The notes under the pieces are model-generated. The model did no database searches. It was given only the letters and a program-made list of their open reading frames with translations, and was not told the DNA's origin. A DNA stretch of 47,237 nt from Puniceicoccaceae bacterium (lineage in GTDB: Bacteria; Verrucomicrobiota; Verrucomicrobiia; Opitutales; Coraliomargaritaceae). Location: the NCBI GenBank assembly GCA_002729725.1, contig PBYS01000013.1, forward strand, positions 1-47,237. Reading direction: 5' to 3'. A program made the translations under genes and the position numbers. This document shows, in pieces, positions 16,514 through 24,819 of this stretch (the stretch's first letter is position 1; each line of letters starts with the position of its first letter).

Positions 16514-18268
16514 ATGTTTCTAGAATACCTCACCTTAGCCATATACCTCGGCGTTCTGCTCCTATTGGGCATGCGGTTCGCACGCTTCAATAATAACCTC
16601 AGTGACTTTATTCGCGGAGGCGCGCAGGGAACTTGGTGGCTGGTTGGCACGAGTATGTTGATGGCAGGCATCAGCGCTTTTACTTTCACGGGAATGGCTT
16701 CTGCGGCCTACGAGGCGGGGCCTAGCCTACTCGTCATCTACTTGGCAAATTGCGCAGGCTTCGCGGTGGGTGGCCTTTTTCTGGGTAAGTGGTTTCGCCA
16801 GACACGCGCCTACACCACGACAGATATTATTTGCACCCGCTTCGGCATTTCCGTGGAACAGCTATCCGCATACTCAGGCCTGATCCTCGCTCCGATTGGT
16901 TCGGCAATTCAACTCTACGCACTCTCCTTATTTGCCAGCACCGCACTGGGACTGCCGCTGGTGCCCATCTTAATTACCATCGGCGTGATTGTTGTCTTCT
17001 ACTCCACCACCGGCGGGCGCTGGGCGGTGATGGCAACGGACTTTGTTCAATCGCTGATTCTATTCTCGATTACTTTCCTAGTCTTCTATCTCACCCTACG
17101 AGAGATCGGAGGCTTCGGGTCATTTCTCAATTATTTCAATGATCCGCGTTTCGCCAATGACTATCAACTCATCAATGACGCAGGCCAATTTTCGGGCGAC
17201 CGCTTCACTCTAAAATGGGCAGTGACTGTGTTTTTCATGCAAATTTACTCCCAGGTCAGCCTCTCCTCAGCGGGACGCTACCTGTCGACCAAGGACGGGC
17301 GCGAAGCCTCCCGCTCCTCTTGGTGGGCATGCATCATGATGGCAGTCGGCAGTGCCATCTGGTTTATACCAGCGATGGCCGCACGTTTTCTTTACGAAGG
17401 TGACATCATGGCATCTGGAGTCGCCAATCCATCGGAGCATGCTTACGCCTTTGTCGCCATGAAGTTATTGCCCAATGGCATGCTAGGCATGCTCATAGCT
17501 GCGATGTTTGCCGCCAGTATGAGCAGTATGGATAGCGGATTAAACGGCCAAGTCGGCATTCTGATGCGAAATATAATTCCGCGCCTACGTCGAGTTCTGG
17601 GGCACAACGAGCCACTGCTTGCCAAAACAGAAATTCGAATTTGCCATATCGCCACCATCATTCTGGGCGCGATCATCATCGTCTACGCGCTGCTCTTCAC
17701 CATACAAGATCGCATCTCACTATTCGATGCCTTTCTAACCATCGGCTCGGTGATTGGCGTGCCGATGGGCTTCCCCATGCTCGCAGGGTTGTGGCTCAAG
17801 AAATTGCCGAAATGGTCTTATTTTCCCATTTTTGGCGCCTGCGTCATTCCATCCCTGTGGTCGTTTATTGACGAGGCCTGGCGGGGCAATCCTTGGACCA
17901 TGCAAGATCGAACGATATGGATCCTAGTATTTGGAGTCGTTTCGACCGCGATATGCCGCCTGCTTTACAAACGGACCAGCCCCCAGCAGCTGGCTGAAGT
18001 TCACGAGTTTTTCGAAACAATGCACACCCCGATTGACTTTGATAAAGAAGTCGGGCGTTCGGCAGTCGACTATCAACAATACTTTGCCATCGCGAAATCC
18101 ATACTACTCGTGAGTGGCCTACTGCTACTCATACTCGTCGTGCCCAATTCACTGTTCAATCGATTGTGCATTTTGGCCGTTTCACTCTTTGTCATGGGCT
18201 CTGGTGGCTTACTCTATTGGGGCGGCATGCGAGTCCGCAAAGAGACTGAAGCCTATTTAGAAAAATGA
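16514..18268 (+). CDS. Sodium:solute symporter (SSS family)
   Basis: This 584-residue integral membrane protein has about 13-14 hydrophobic segments. SSS-type landmarks include SDFIRGGAQGTWWLVGTSML near the N-terminus, YSTTGGRWAVMATDFVQS, and AMFAASMSSMDSGLNGQVG near the conserved SSS signature region. It should import a small organic solute with sodium across the inner membrane. It overlaps the following oxidoreductase gene by four bases (ATGA), showing translational coupling. With the upstream dehydrogenase it forms the uptake and processing part of the LacI-linked locus. The cargo is probably a sugar or sugar acid. Confidence 0.88.
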   Translation: MFLEYLTLAIYLGVLLLLGMRFARFNNNLSDFIRGGAQGTWWLVGTSMLMAGISAFTFTGMASAAYEAGPSLLVIYLANCAGFAVGGLFLGKWFRQTRAYTTTDIICTRFGISVEQLSAYSGLILAPIGSAIQLYALSLFASTALGLPLVPILITIGVIVVFYSTTGGRWAVMATDFVQSLILFSITFLVFYLTLREIGGFGSFLNYFNDPRFANDYQLINDAGQFSGDRFTLKWAVTVFFMQIYSQVSLSSAGRYLSTKDGREASRSSWWACIMMAVGSAIWFIPAMAARFLYEGDIMASGVANPSEHAYAFVAMKLLPNGMLGMLIAAMFAASMSSMDSGLNGQVGILMRNIIPRLRRVLGHNEPLLAKTEIRICHIATIILGAIIIVYALLFTIQDRISLFDAFLTIGSVIGVPMGFPMLAGLWLKKLPKWSYFPIFGACVIPSLWSFIDEAWRGNPWTMQDRTIWILVFGVVSTAICRLLYKRTSPQQLAEVHEFFETMHTPIDFDKEVGRSAVDYQQYFAIAKSILLVSGLLLLILVVPNSLFNRLCILAVSLFVMGSGGLLYWGGMRVRKETEAYLEK

Positions 18269-19113
18269 AAATTGGCATCATTGGGCTCGATAGCACACAT
18301 GCCTTACACTTCCCGTGCTTACTCGCACAAGCCGCCCAACGCGCAGGTGTAGAAATCAGCTACCCCCTAGCCTGCCAAGCGCATAGTCCAAATCTAGCCA
18401 TAAGTGCGCAGCGAGTCGAACGTATAACAGAGCAAGTAGTCGCAGACTATGGCTGCACGCTATGTGAGGCCCCAGAAGAGCTCGCCCAAGCTTGTGACGG
18501 CTTACTCATTCTGTCCTTCGGTCTGCAAGTAAAGCAGGCTATGGTCGATCGCGTCCTGCCCTTTGGCAAAGCGCTGTTTATCGATAAGCCATTGGCCCCC
18601 GACTCGATTGCCGCCAGCAAGCTGATTCAACAAGCCGATCATTTTGGTACCCCCACATTCAGTGCTTCCGCACTCCCACTGCATCCCAACTTCATCCAAT
18701 TTGCTGCAGAATGTCAGCAGCACCAATCGAAAAAAATCCATCTCAGCGGCCCTTTAGCCAAAGTAGAAGGCATGAGTGCGCGCCTGTTTTACGGCGTGCA
18801 CTACACCGAGATGGCAGCTGCCCTACTCGAAGACGATTGCCTAAATCTACAGGTCAACGAAAGCAACAGCGGGCTGCATATTTCAGGAGAATGCCGCAAC
18901 GGTCGCAAACTCTCGATTGAAGCACGCTATGATGACAACGGCCCCTTCCGTCTAGTCGACCAAGACAATCACACTGCTTACGAGATACCCAGCGGGTCTC
19001 CAGGTCTCTTATATTCAGGTTTGGCCGCTGCCATCGCTGCATTCTTCATCCATGGCAAAGCCCCGATACCACTCAAGCAGGTGCAGCGCTCGCTCTCTTG
19101 GTTATCCTTATAG
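18265..19113 (+). CDS. Gfo/Idh/MocA-like oxidoreductase
   Basis: This 282-residue protein begins MKIGIIGLDSTHALHF, an N-terminal dinucleotide-binding start. It contains ALFIDKPLAPDS, the family's (E/D)KPLA catalytic-lysine motif, and a C-terminal alpha/beta domain. It is short for the family (usually 330-400 residues), and the GxGxxG loop is abbreviated to GLDSTH. Its first codon overlaps the stop of the symporter gene. Such proteins oxidise or epimerise sugars or sugar acids with NAD(P). Its coupling to the symporter suggests the imported substrate is handled here first. Confidence 0.72.
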   Translation: MKIGIIGLDSTHALHFPCLLAQAAQRAGVEISYPLACQAHSPNLAISAQRVERITEQVVADYGCTLCEAPEELAQACDGLLILSFGLQVKQAMVDRVLPFGKALFIDKPLAPDSIAASKLIQQADHFGTPTFSASALPLHPNFIQFAAECQQHQSKKIHLSGPLAKVEGMSARLFYGVHYTEMAAALLEDDCLNLQVNESNSGLHISGECRNGRKLSIEARYDDNGPFRLVDQDNHTAYEIPSGSPGLLYSGLAAAIAAFFIHGKAPIPLKQVQRSLSWLSL

Positions 19114-19226
19114 TAGCTCCAAGGTTCAAAAGAAGGAAATCCGGAGATGGTGAATAGCCCGTCAAAACGCATCAGCACTGAACTGATCGTATAAGTGAAG
19201 GAGTCACGGTATGGATTCATTGACTG

Positions 19227-19240
19227 GCTAAACGTTTAGC
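19227..19240. promoter_or_regulatory. Perfect 14-bp palindrome of LacI-operator type
   Basis: GCTAAACGTTTAGC is its own reverse complement with a central CG, the usual form of LacI-family operators. It lies about 110 bases after the oxidoreductase gene and has no recognisable gene immediately downstream on either strand. It may be an orphaned operator or an auxiliary site. Confidence 0.5.
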
Positions 19241-19403
19241 TAATTCTGATGGCGTCATAAAGATGACTCCTGGCTGGCCAATCACTATTGAAAAGGCGAA
19301 CTGATCGAAATTAGCACAAAGTGGTTAACAGCTCCAGAGCCCTTTATAACAGGGATCCCGAGCGTTTCACCCATTTTGATTGGTCGCATGCGGCACTTCG
19401 TGG

Positions 19404-19512
19404 ACGATCATTTTGATTGAAAACGAGCCGCTCCAGTCACACGGGGTTCAGCTCAAAAGCCTCAAAATCTTGCACGATTACGATCATTTCGATCACAGAA
19501 TGATCGTAATCG
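19404..19512. repeat. Iterated ACGATCAT repeats with a 14-bp perfect inverted repeat
   Basis: ACGATCATTTTGAT (19404-19417) is repeated with one change at 19480-19493. The second copy sits in a perfect 14-bp stem, CGATTACGATCATT (19475-19488) pairing with AATGATCGTAATCG (19499-19512) around a ten-base loop. No T-run follows, so it is not a typical terminator. The function is unknown. Confidence 0.6.
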
Positions 19513-19619
19513 ACTTTCAAAAAGCCGCTCGGAGTGCCGTTCCCGAAATATTTGGTTCGAAATTTAAGCTACTTCTTCCACCTCCATTTCTTCTCGATGA
19601 TAGTAGTTTAGCAGCCCTC

Positions 19620-20672
19620 CTAACCGGACGCGCGTGGCACCATCCGCCGTTCACTTTTTACGATCGGCCCGCTTTCTGAGTGGTTCTGAGGGATGTTCGG
19701 AAAGGGTATTAAATTATCGAGCCCCTGGTGATTCCGTTCTTGGTGGAAATGCTCAACATATTGCCTGACAGTTCGACGAAGTGACTTCTCACTGAAGAAA
19801 ATCATGTGATCAATACACTCACGCTTGATCGCCGAAACAAAACTCTCCGCATATCCATTCTGCTGCGGGCACCCCACTCTGGTCTGAATAACTTCGACAC
19901 CGGAATCTGTCAGTATCTGACGAAACTCTTTCGTATACAGCGGATCATGGTCACACACGAAGAAACGCCTGCCTGTAAGAAAGCCGTCGTAACTATCAGT
20001 CATATTGCGGGCAACCTGTGCCATCACCGCCCCGTTCACCTGACAGCCGATGTGAGCGATCTCCACCTGACGTTTAGCCAAGTTTATGACAAAGAACACA
20101 TGGTAGCGAACCAACCCGCGTAGAGTCCAAACCTCTACAGTAAAGAAATCCGCGACGGACATTACATCCATGTGAGAACGCACAAAGGTCTTCCAATTGG
20201 ACTGCTTTCCACGCTCCGGCGAAGGAACGATACCTCTGGCTCTCAGAATATTGCCTACGGTCGTCATACTCACTTTGTAGCCGAGATTTGACAGAGCCCC
20301 TTGGATACGGCCATAGCCCCATCCCATATTTTCTTCCGCAAATTGAACACACAGCCCCTGAATAACCTCCATGCGCTTCTGGCGATCCGTCTTCAGCATC
20401 CGCTTGGCAGTATACTTAAGAGCGACCAATTTACGGTGCCATGCAAGAATTGTATCGGGTGTCACAATGCTCGCATATTTCATCAGCCCCTTACGCCCAA
20501 GCTTCTTGCCACGCTTGGCCAATTTATACCTTTGAGCATTGCTCAACTTCAATTTCACCCCTGTCTTCTCCAGCTGTTCTTTGAGTATCTCGTTCTCCGC
20601 ATTCAAATACATGATCACATCATGCTGTTTACGGTTCAGCCAGCCCGCCAACGTGGCTAAAAAAATGGTCAT
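19620..20672 (-). CDS. Integrase-core (rve, DDE) transposase with frameshifted C-terminus
   Basis: This 350-residue transposase has an N-terminal helical region (TLAGWLNRKQ, LSNAQRYKLAKRGKKLG, IVTPDTILAWHRKL), a WGYGRIQGALSNLGY segment, and an integrase core with candidate DDE residues in MSVADFFTVEVW, FFVCDHDPLY and NGYAESFVSAIKREC. The type resembles IS3/IS481-like elements. The last residues (RRMVPRASG) are abnormal. The family's ending, LGGLLNYYHREE, is found in another frame and runs to a stop at 19564, so a small indel near 19635-19655 has altered the tail. The core is intact, so activity is possible but doubtful. The upstream reading LTEIRKERLKTQ suggests the original start lay earlier. 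Confidence 0.82.
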   Translation of the reverse strand: MTIFLATLAGWLNRKQHDVIMYLNAENEILKEQLEKTGVKLKLSNAQRYKLAKRGKKLGRKGLMKYASIVTPDTILAWHRKLVALKYTAKRMLKTDRQKRMEVIQGLCVQFAEENMGWGYGRIQGALSNLGYKVSMTTVGNILRARGIVPSPERGKQSNWKTFVRSHMDVMSVADFFTVEVWTLRGLVRYHVFFVINLAKRQVEIAHIGCQVNGAVMAQVARNMTDSYDGFLTGRRFFVCDHDPLYTKEFRQILTDSGVEVIQTRVGCPQQNGYAESFVSAIKRECIDHMIFFSEKSLRRTVRQYVEHFHQERNHQGLDNLIPFPNIPQNHSESGPIVKSERRMVPRASG

Positions 20673-20708
20673 TTGCGTCTTAAGGCGCTCTTTTCTAATT
20701 TCTGTAAG

Positions 20709-21047
20709 TCATTGGCAAGCAGAACAGTTCCTAAAATTGAACCCCTTAGCAATGAATTTTCGGTGCCAAGCCATCAGCGTTGAAGGCGTCACCAAACTGG
20801 CATAGGTCTGCAAAGTTGCCCAACCAAGTGCCTTAGCCTTTTTGGCCAGACTACGTCGCTGAACATTGCTCAAACGAAGCTTCTTTCCGGAGGCATTCAG
20901 TTGCTGCTTCATCACCCAGTTCTCCTCCAGCAGATACTCAATAACTGACTGCTGCTTTCGGTTCATCCAACCTGCTAAAGTGACTAAAAATAATGTAACT
21001 TGCGTATTCAAGCGCTCCTCAGTTACGCCTCTGCTGCGGCTTGTCAA
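20709..21047 (-). pseudogene. Truncated transposase, N-terminal fragment of the same family
   Basis: This 112-residue fragment matches the first third of the adjacent transposase (RLNTQVTLFLVTLAGWMNRKQ, LSNVQRRSLAKKAKALG, LVTPSTLMAWHRKFIAKG). It then runs into unrelated residues and a stop (FNFRNCSACQ). The integrase core is missing. The break lies about 40-70 bases before the start of the intact relative, so the second element may have inserted here and removed the remainder. It is a related, not identical, element. Confidence 0.8.
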
Positions 21048-21065
21048 TCAGCGTAATAATGGAAC

Positions 21066-21476
21066 TCAAGCAGTCTTCGTGTGGCTGCTGATATACTCAA
21101 GTGCAGCGCTCACAAGCAGACCAGACCGGGATTCGCCGTGCGAACCCGCATAACTGTCAACCTGACTCAGCAATCGCTCAGGAAACGTAATATTTACGCG
21201 CTTCACCTTGCCACTAAGTTTGCTTAAATCCACAGACACTAGAGCGAACACTGCATCCTGAACGAATTCATTGCTTTTGTGCTGCTCAATGCTCATTGCT
21301 TGCGGCACAGGCTCCCCATCTTCAAGCAACCCTTCGATATGGCACTCGATCGCTTCGCGTGTATTTGCAAGTGCATCTTCGTAAGAATCACCCGCACTGA
21401 AGCAGCCGGGTAAATCGGGAATGATTACACCGTAGTCACTATCCTTGTCTTTATGAATGATTACTGGAAAATTCAT
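21066..21476 (-). CDS. hicB: HicB-family antitoxin
   Basis: This 136-residue protein begins with the HicB partial-RNase-H-like domain (GVIIPDLPGCFSAGDSYEDAL, NTREAIECHIEGLLEDGEPVP). A C-terminal ribbon-helix-helix DNA-binding segment follows (KRVNITFPERLLSQVDSYAGS). It neutralises the HicA toxin by binding it and is expected to repress the hicAB promoter. It follows hicA with a 17-base gap on the same strand. The length is normal for the RHH-type HicB. The pair lies between fragments of integrase-core transposases. Confidence 0.9.
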   Translation of the reverse strand: MNFPVIIHKDKDSDYGVIIPDLPGCFSAGDSYEDALANTREAIECHIEGLLEDGEPVPQAMSIEQHKSNEFVQDAVFALVSVDLSKLSGKVKRVNITFPERLLSQVDSYAGSHGESRSGLLVSAALEYISSHTKTA

Positions 21477-21493
21477 TTTACTACCTTTCGCTT

Positions 21494-21724
21494 TTAGAGT
21501 TTTATACCTGCTTGCTTGGCGATTGCCTTTACTGTTCCGATGGGGAGGTCTTTCTTGGGATGCGGCACCGTCACGCGACCTGTTTTAGTGAGGTGCTTGA
21601 ACTGTTGATGACTGCCTTTCACGTGCACAAGGAACCATCCATCCACTTTGAGTTTTTTGATTACGTCTCCGCTCTTCACTGAGATATACACACCATACAC
21701 ACCTCTAGGGTCAAGGCAATTCAC
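21494..21724 (-). CDS. hicA: HicA-family mRNA interferase toxin
   Basis: This small double-stranded-RNA-binding-fold toxin contains SGDVIKKLKVDGWFLVHVKGSHQQFKH with the catalytic histidine in GSHQQF, and ends PKKDLPIGTVKAIAKQAGIKL, as in HicA. The ATG at 21724 adds about 15 residues that HicA proteins do not usually have. A GTG start at 21691 (preceded by AGAGG) or 21679 is more likely and would give about 61-65 residues. It cleaves mRNA when free of HicB. It is upstream of hicB in the usual toxin-first order. Confidence 0.88.
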   Translation of the reverse strand: MNCLDPRGVYGVYISVKSGDVIKKLKVDGWFLVHVKGSHQQFKHLTKTGRVTVPHPKKDLPIGTVKAIAKQAGIKL

Positions 21725-21767
21725 AATTCATGATTTTTTGAAGCACACAGCAGAATGGAAGAAAAAT

Positions 21768-21834
21768 ATATTGTGACTTGCGCATTCAATCGCCCCTCTC
21801 TTAAGATCCCGTAACGACTTGTCAATCAATCGCA
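21768..21834 (-). repeat. Third fragment of the integrase-core IS 5' end
   Basis: This segment is clearly similar to 20989-21057, the start region of the truncated transposase. Both contain acttgcg-attcaa-cgc followed by cttgtcaatca. On the minus strand it reads RLNAQVTI, matching RLNTQVTL. Only the 5' end survives. With the two transposase genes on the other side, it brackets hicAB. Confidence 0.65.
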
Positions 21835-21862
21835 TTGGGGGAACTAATCCAATAACTTCACC

Positions 21863-22525
21863 CTACAGGTGTTCCATTACTCTAAACATCGCCAACCAAC
21901 GTGCGGCCATCTTTCTGGCACCAATAGCATTCGGATGCACTTTATCGTAAATCGTGTCTGTATGCCAATCAAAGCCCTCTGCCTGATCAACCAGCACAAG
22001 ATGATCGGCATATTTAGAGTTCTCGACGTAATCAGCAATGCTTGCATTAAGTTCAGGTATATAATCATATTTTGGCAGCTTCCCCGCAGTGATCACCTGA
22101 GCAATCAAGATTATCGCATCGGGATTAATCTGTAAGATTGTTCGAACAATCGAATCCGTGCTCCTAAGGATTCCCGCCACTGGCCTGTCTTTACTAAAAC
22201 TATTATGACCTGAGTGCAGAAGCACTATATCCGCTGGATACTGCATGTAAACATCGCCAATGATCGAAGCGAGATACGCAGTGTTTTTGCCGCTATACCC
22301 CGCATGCGCCGAATCACTATCCTTCTTTGGGCCGATAAATGTATATGGCATTCCCTTCGCCTTTAGCATCTCCGGAAGAAATTTTCGGTAACAAACAAAA
22401 TGCTCGCCGCCTTCAGTGATCGAATCGCCTAAGGCAAGCACAGTGATTTCTGCAGCGGAGCTCGCCTGTAAACTCCCCCATACACCACTCATGAGGCAAA
22501 TAATGATACTTAAATATTTCATCAT
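21863..22525 (-). CDS. Secreted SGNH/GDSL-type hydrolase
   Basis: This 220-residue protein has a signal peptide (YLSIIICLMSGVWGSLQAS). The SGNH blocks are the serine in LALGDSITEGG, the asparagine in LHSGHNSFS and the catalytic Asp-His pair in YDKVHPNAIGARKMA. Such enzymes are often carbohydrate esterases removing acetyl groups. It is the last gene of the operon SSS symporter, FAD oxidoreductase, SGNH hydrolase, with only eight bases after the preceding stop. The exact ester is unknown. Catalytic motifs are complete, so it is likely active in the periplasm. Confidence 0.83.
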   Translation of the reverse strand: MMKYLSIIICLMSGVWGSLQASSAAEITVLALGDSITEGGEHFVCYRKFLPEMLKAKGMPYTFIGPKKDSDSAHAGYSGKNTAYLASIIGDVYMQYPADIVLLHSGHNSFSKDRPVAGILRSTDSIVRTILQINPDAIILIAQVITAGKLPKYDYIPELNASIADYVENSKYADHLVLVDQAEGFDWHTDTIYDKVHPNAIGARKMAARWLAMFRVMEHL

Positions 22526-22533
22526 GAACTTAA

Positions 22534-24819
22534 TTAGGCTGAATACACTTGTATGGAGAAGATCGAGGCAGTGGCCCCATGTGTATCCAAGAGTTCCAGC
22601 TTTAATTGATTCGTTTCAACTGGCTCGGATACATTCAATTCAACGCGCCCTTTATGATTTTCACGGTCTTCGGCCAATAAGTTGTCCGCACCGTCATAAA
22701 GACGATAATGCTTCACACAGAAAGGCATGGCATCTTCTGCATGATGCCACTGGACAGTCTCCATGGCATGATCGTAATCGACATCGAAGAAAATGATGAC
22801 TTTCTGGATTTTCTTAGGGCTCTCCCAGATCAATTCAAGTGTTGGCTTTTCGTCGCTAAGGTCGGCCACCCATGCGTTGGATTGAATCAATGGACGTGCG
22901 TAGTCACTCCCCAATTGGTCCGCGCCAAAACCACTCAAGGGCGGATTAAAAGTCACTGCGGGAAGTTTGCCAACGGGACGCCTTTCCGGCAACCAGAACT
23001 CAAAGCGATCAAAACCAGCACCATCCGGGGGCGTTTGCACCGCATCCTTGGCCACTTTCTTATTGGCGGTGTGCACGAGAGGCATCACCCCGGTGTGATG
23101 GCTCTCAGATTGAACAATTTCCACTCCCGGACATGCCATCAAACAAACAAAGACATATTCGTTTTCGGCGATTTCTGCACTAAACTTGGCAGTCACTGGC
23201 ATCGCTTCGCCCGCCGGAATCAAAAGGGAGAGCGTTTCCAAAGTTTCGTCTGGTGTATAATTACCTTCGAGACTCGAACGGCGCAATTGCACCTCCAGCG
23301 TCTGATCCGATTTCGAACTGAAGTAGAAAGTCATTTCTGGCAAGACACCCGGCTGAGCGGGCAGCAATAAAGCGCGGGCACAGTCCATCGTTGCCAAATG
23401 CTTGGACTGTGGAAAGCCTACCAGCTGAGCCTCACTGGAAACCTTCATCTGCGCGGAGCGGGACAAGTCTTCACAATCTTCCGGAAGTTCAAGGTGCGGA
23501 ATGAATTGCCCCGAACGCCGCAAGCGACGCTGCAAAGTCTGCATCTGGGCTTTCTCGACCAAGTCGCGCGGATTCAAGTCGCCCTCTTGGCATATCGCCG
23601 CTGCCATACCGACGGCTTGGGCATTGTGGGCACAGGTCATCATCACACGAGTCGAACCGAAGGCGACGTGCGAAGACGAGATCAGCCGACCTGCGATAAA
23701 AAGGTTGTCCACATTGCGACTATACATCGTCCTATACGGAATTTGATAGACCCCCTTACTATGAAACTGATGGCAACCGGAATCCGCACTATACAGACCA
23801 TCTGCCGGGTGTAGATCAATCGCCCAACCTCCAAAGGAAACCGCATCGTCAAAACGCTTTTGCTCCACGATATCGGATTGGCTCATCATCAAGTCGCCTT
23901 CGAAACGACGACTTTCCCGTTTTCCGGGAATCGTGCCGATCCATTCTAAGGTCTGGTTCTCTGCTTCCGGAAATTTTCCCGAATTCTTGATATAATCCCA
24001 TACGCCGTATGCCACCTTCCAGAGCTCCCATTTGATCTCCTCAGTATCGTGCACGGTATCCATACGACCACCATACTCCAGCCACCAAAGCGCACAGCCA
24101 TACTGTTTCACTTCGATTTGATCGTGACGCGGAATCGCTTTGATGTCCTTCAATGCGAAGTCCGGTGCTACATATTTGACCGGTTCGCCCGTGTCCTTGC
24201 CGTAGAAGTAAATCGTATGCCCGAGGAGTTCGCCATAACTCTCCGTGGGGGCGAAGGGTTCGTTGAACTCGTCGGCAGTTTCCGCGCCCACGCGGTAGGC
24301 GGCACCTGCCAGATAGCCGACGATGCCATCGCCGGAGGCATCACAGAAGAGCGGCGAACTCACATCATACAGAGTGCTGTTTTGACTGCAAAAGGCGTGG
24401 ACGGTCTTGATCCGACTCGGGCCATCCTTCTCAAGTCCGACCATCGCCGTATTCAATAATAAGGTAATGTTCTGCTCGGCTCTCACTTTCTCCAAGAGCA
24501 AGGAATCAAAATAAAGCGGATTGCCTTCGCGATTGCGCCACAGATTCTCGACGGCAATCTCATCGATCACTCCGCCCTCGCGGGACCAGCGATTATTATT
24601 CCCCTGGTGTGAAGTCGCTCCAAGGGCCCAGAGACGCACCTCGGACGAGGCATTCCCACCCAAGACAGGTCGGTCCTGAACCAAGACCACTTTGACTCCT
24701 TCACGTGCAGCAGTGATCGCCGCGCAGGTGCCTGCAAGCCCCCCGCCCACGATGGTGAGGTCGGCTTCAAGTTGAATTTTTTTGAGCGCGCGCTCCGATG
24801 TTGGTTCAGAAATAATCAT
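22534..24819 (-). CDS. FAD-dependent oxidoreductase with C-terminal discoidin-like domain
   Basis: This 761-residue protein has the FAD-binding dinucleotide motif at about 20-33 (ADLTIVGGGLAGTCAAI) and NASSEVRLWALGA, a pattern of the FAD_oxidored family common in Verrucomicrobiota and Bacteroidota glycan loci. About 620-761 looks like a galactose-binding/discoidin-type beta-sandwich (KVIIFFDVDYDHAMETVQWHHA). No signal peptide is visible, so it is probably cytoplasmic. Its start abuts the stop of the SSS symporter gene (TGAATG), and the SGNH gene follows, so the three are one operon. It probably oxidises the imported sugar; substrate unknown. Confidence 0.8.
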   Translation of the reverse strand: MIISEPTSERALKKIQLEADLTIVGGGLAGTCAAITAAREGVKVVLVQDRPVLGGNASSEVRLWALGATSHQGNNNRWSREGGVIDEIAVENLWRNREGNPLYFDSLLLEKVRAEQNITLLLNTAMVGLEKDGPSRIKTVHAFCSQNSTLYDVSSPLFCDASGDGIVGYLAGAAYRVGAETADEFNEPFAPTESYGELLGHTIYFYGKDTGEPVKYVAPDFALKDIKAIPRHDQIEVKQYGCALWWLEYGGRMDTVHDTEEIKWELWKVAYGVWDYIKNSGKFPEAENQTLEWIGTIPGKRESRRFEGDLMMSQSDIVEQKRFDDAVSFGGWAIDLHPADGLYSADSGCHQFHSKGVYQIPYRTMYSRNVDNLFIAGRLISSSHVAFGSTRVMMTCAHNAQAVGMAAAICQEGDLNPRDLVEKAQMQTLQRRLRRSGQFIPHLELPEDCEDLSRSAQMKVSSEAQLVGFPQSKHLATMDCARALLLPAQPGVLPEMTFYFSSKSDQTLEVQLRRSSLEGNYTPDETLETLSLLIPAGEAMPVTAKFSAEIAENEYVFVCLMACPGVEIVQSESHHTGVMPLVHTANKKVAKDAVQTPPDGAGFDRFEFWLPERRPVGKLPAVTFNPPLSGFGADQLGSDYARPLIQSNAWVADLSDEKPTLELIWESPKKIQKVIIFFDVDYDHAMETVQWHHAEDAMPFCVKHYRLYDGADNLLAEDRENHKGRVELNVSEPVETNQLKLELLDTHGATASIFSIQVYSA

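Larger units (their letters stand above)
19114..19563. other. Gene-free spacer between LacI-linked locus and mobile-element scar
   Basis: I find no supportable protein-coding gene in these 450 bases. They contain a perfect 14-bp LacI-type palindrome (19227-19240) and a cluster of ACGATCAT-type repeats with a long hairpin (19404-19512). The right end borders the out-of-frame tail of the transposase. The palindrome without a downstream gene suggests that a formerly regulated gene was lost when the mobile elements inserted. Confidence 0.5.

Noticed and set aside
19380..19679. 99-residue plus-strand open frame
   Set aside because: It covers a repeat-rich spacer and is antisense to the transposase tail. 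It has no recognisable domain and no ribosome-binding site.
22708..23370. 220-residue plus-strand open frame
   Set aside because: It is antisense within the FAD-dependent oxidoreductase and has no coding support.
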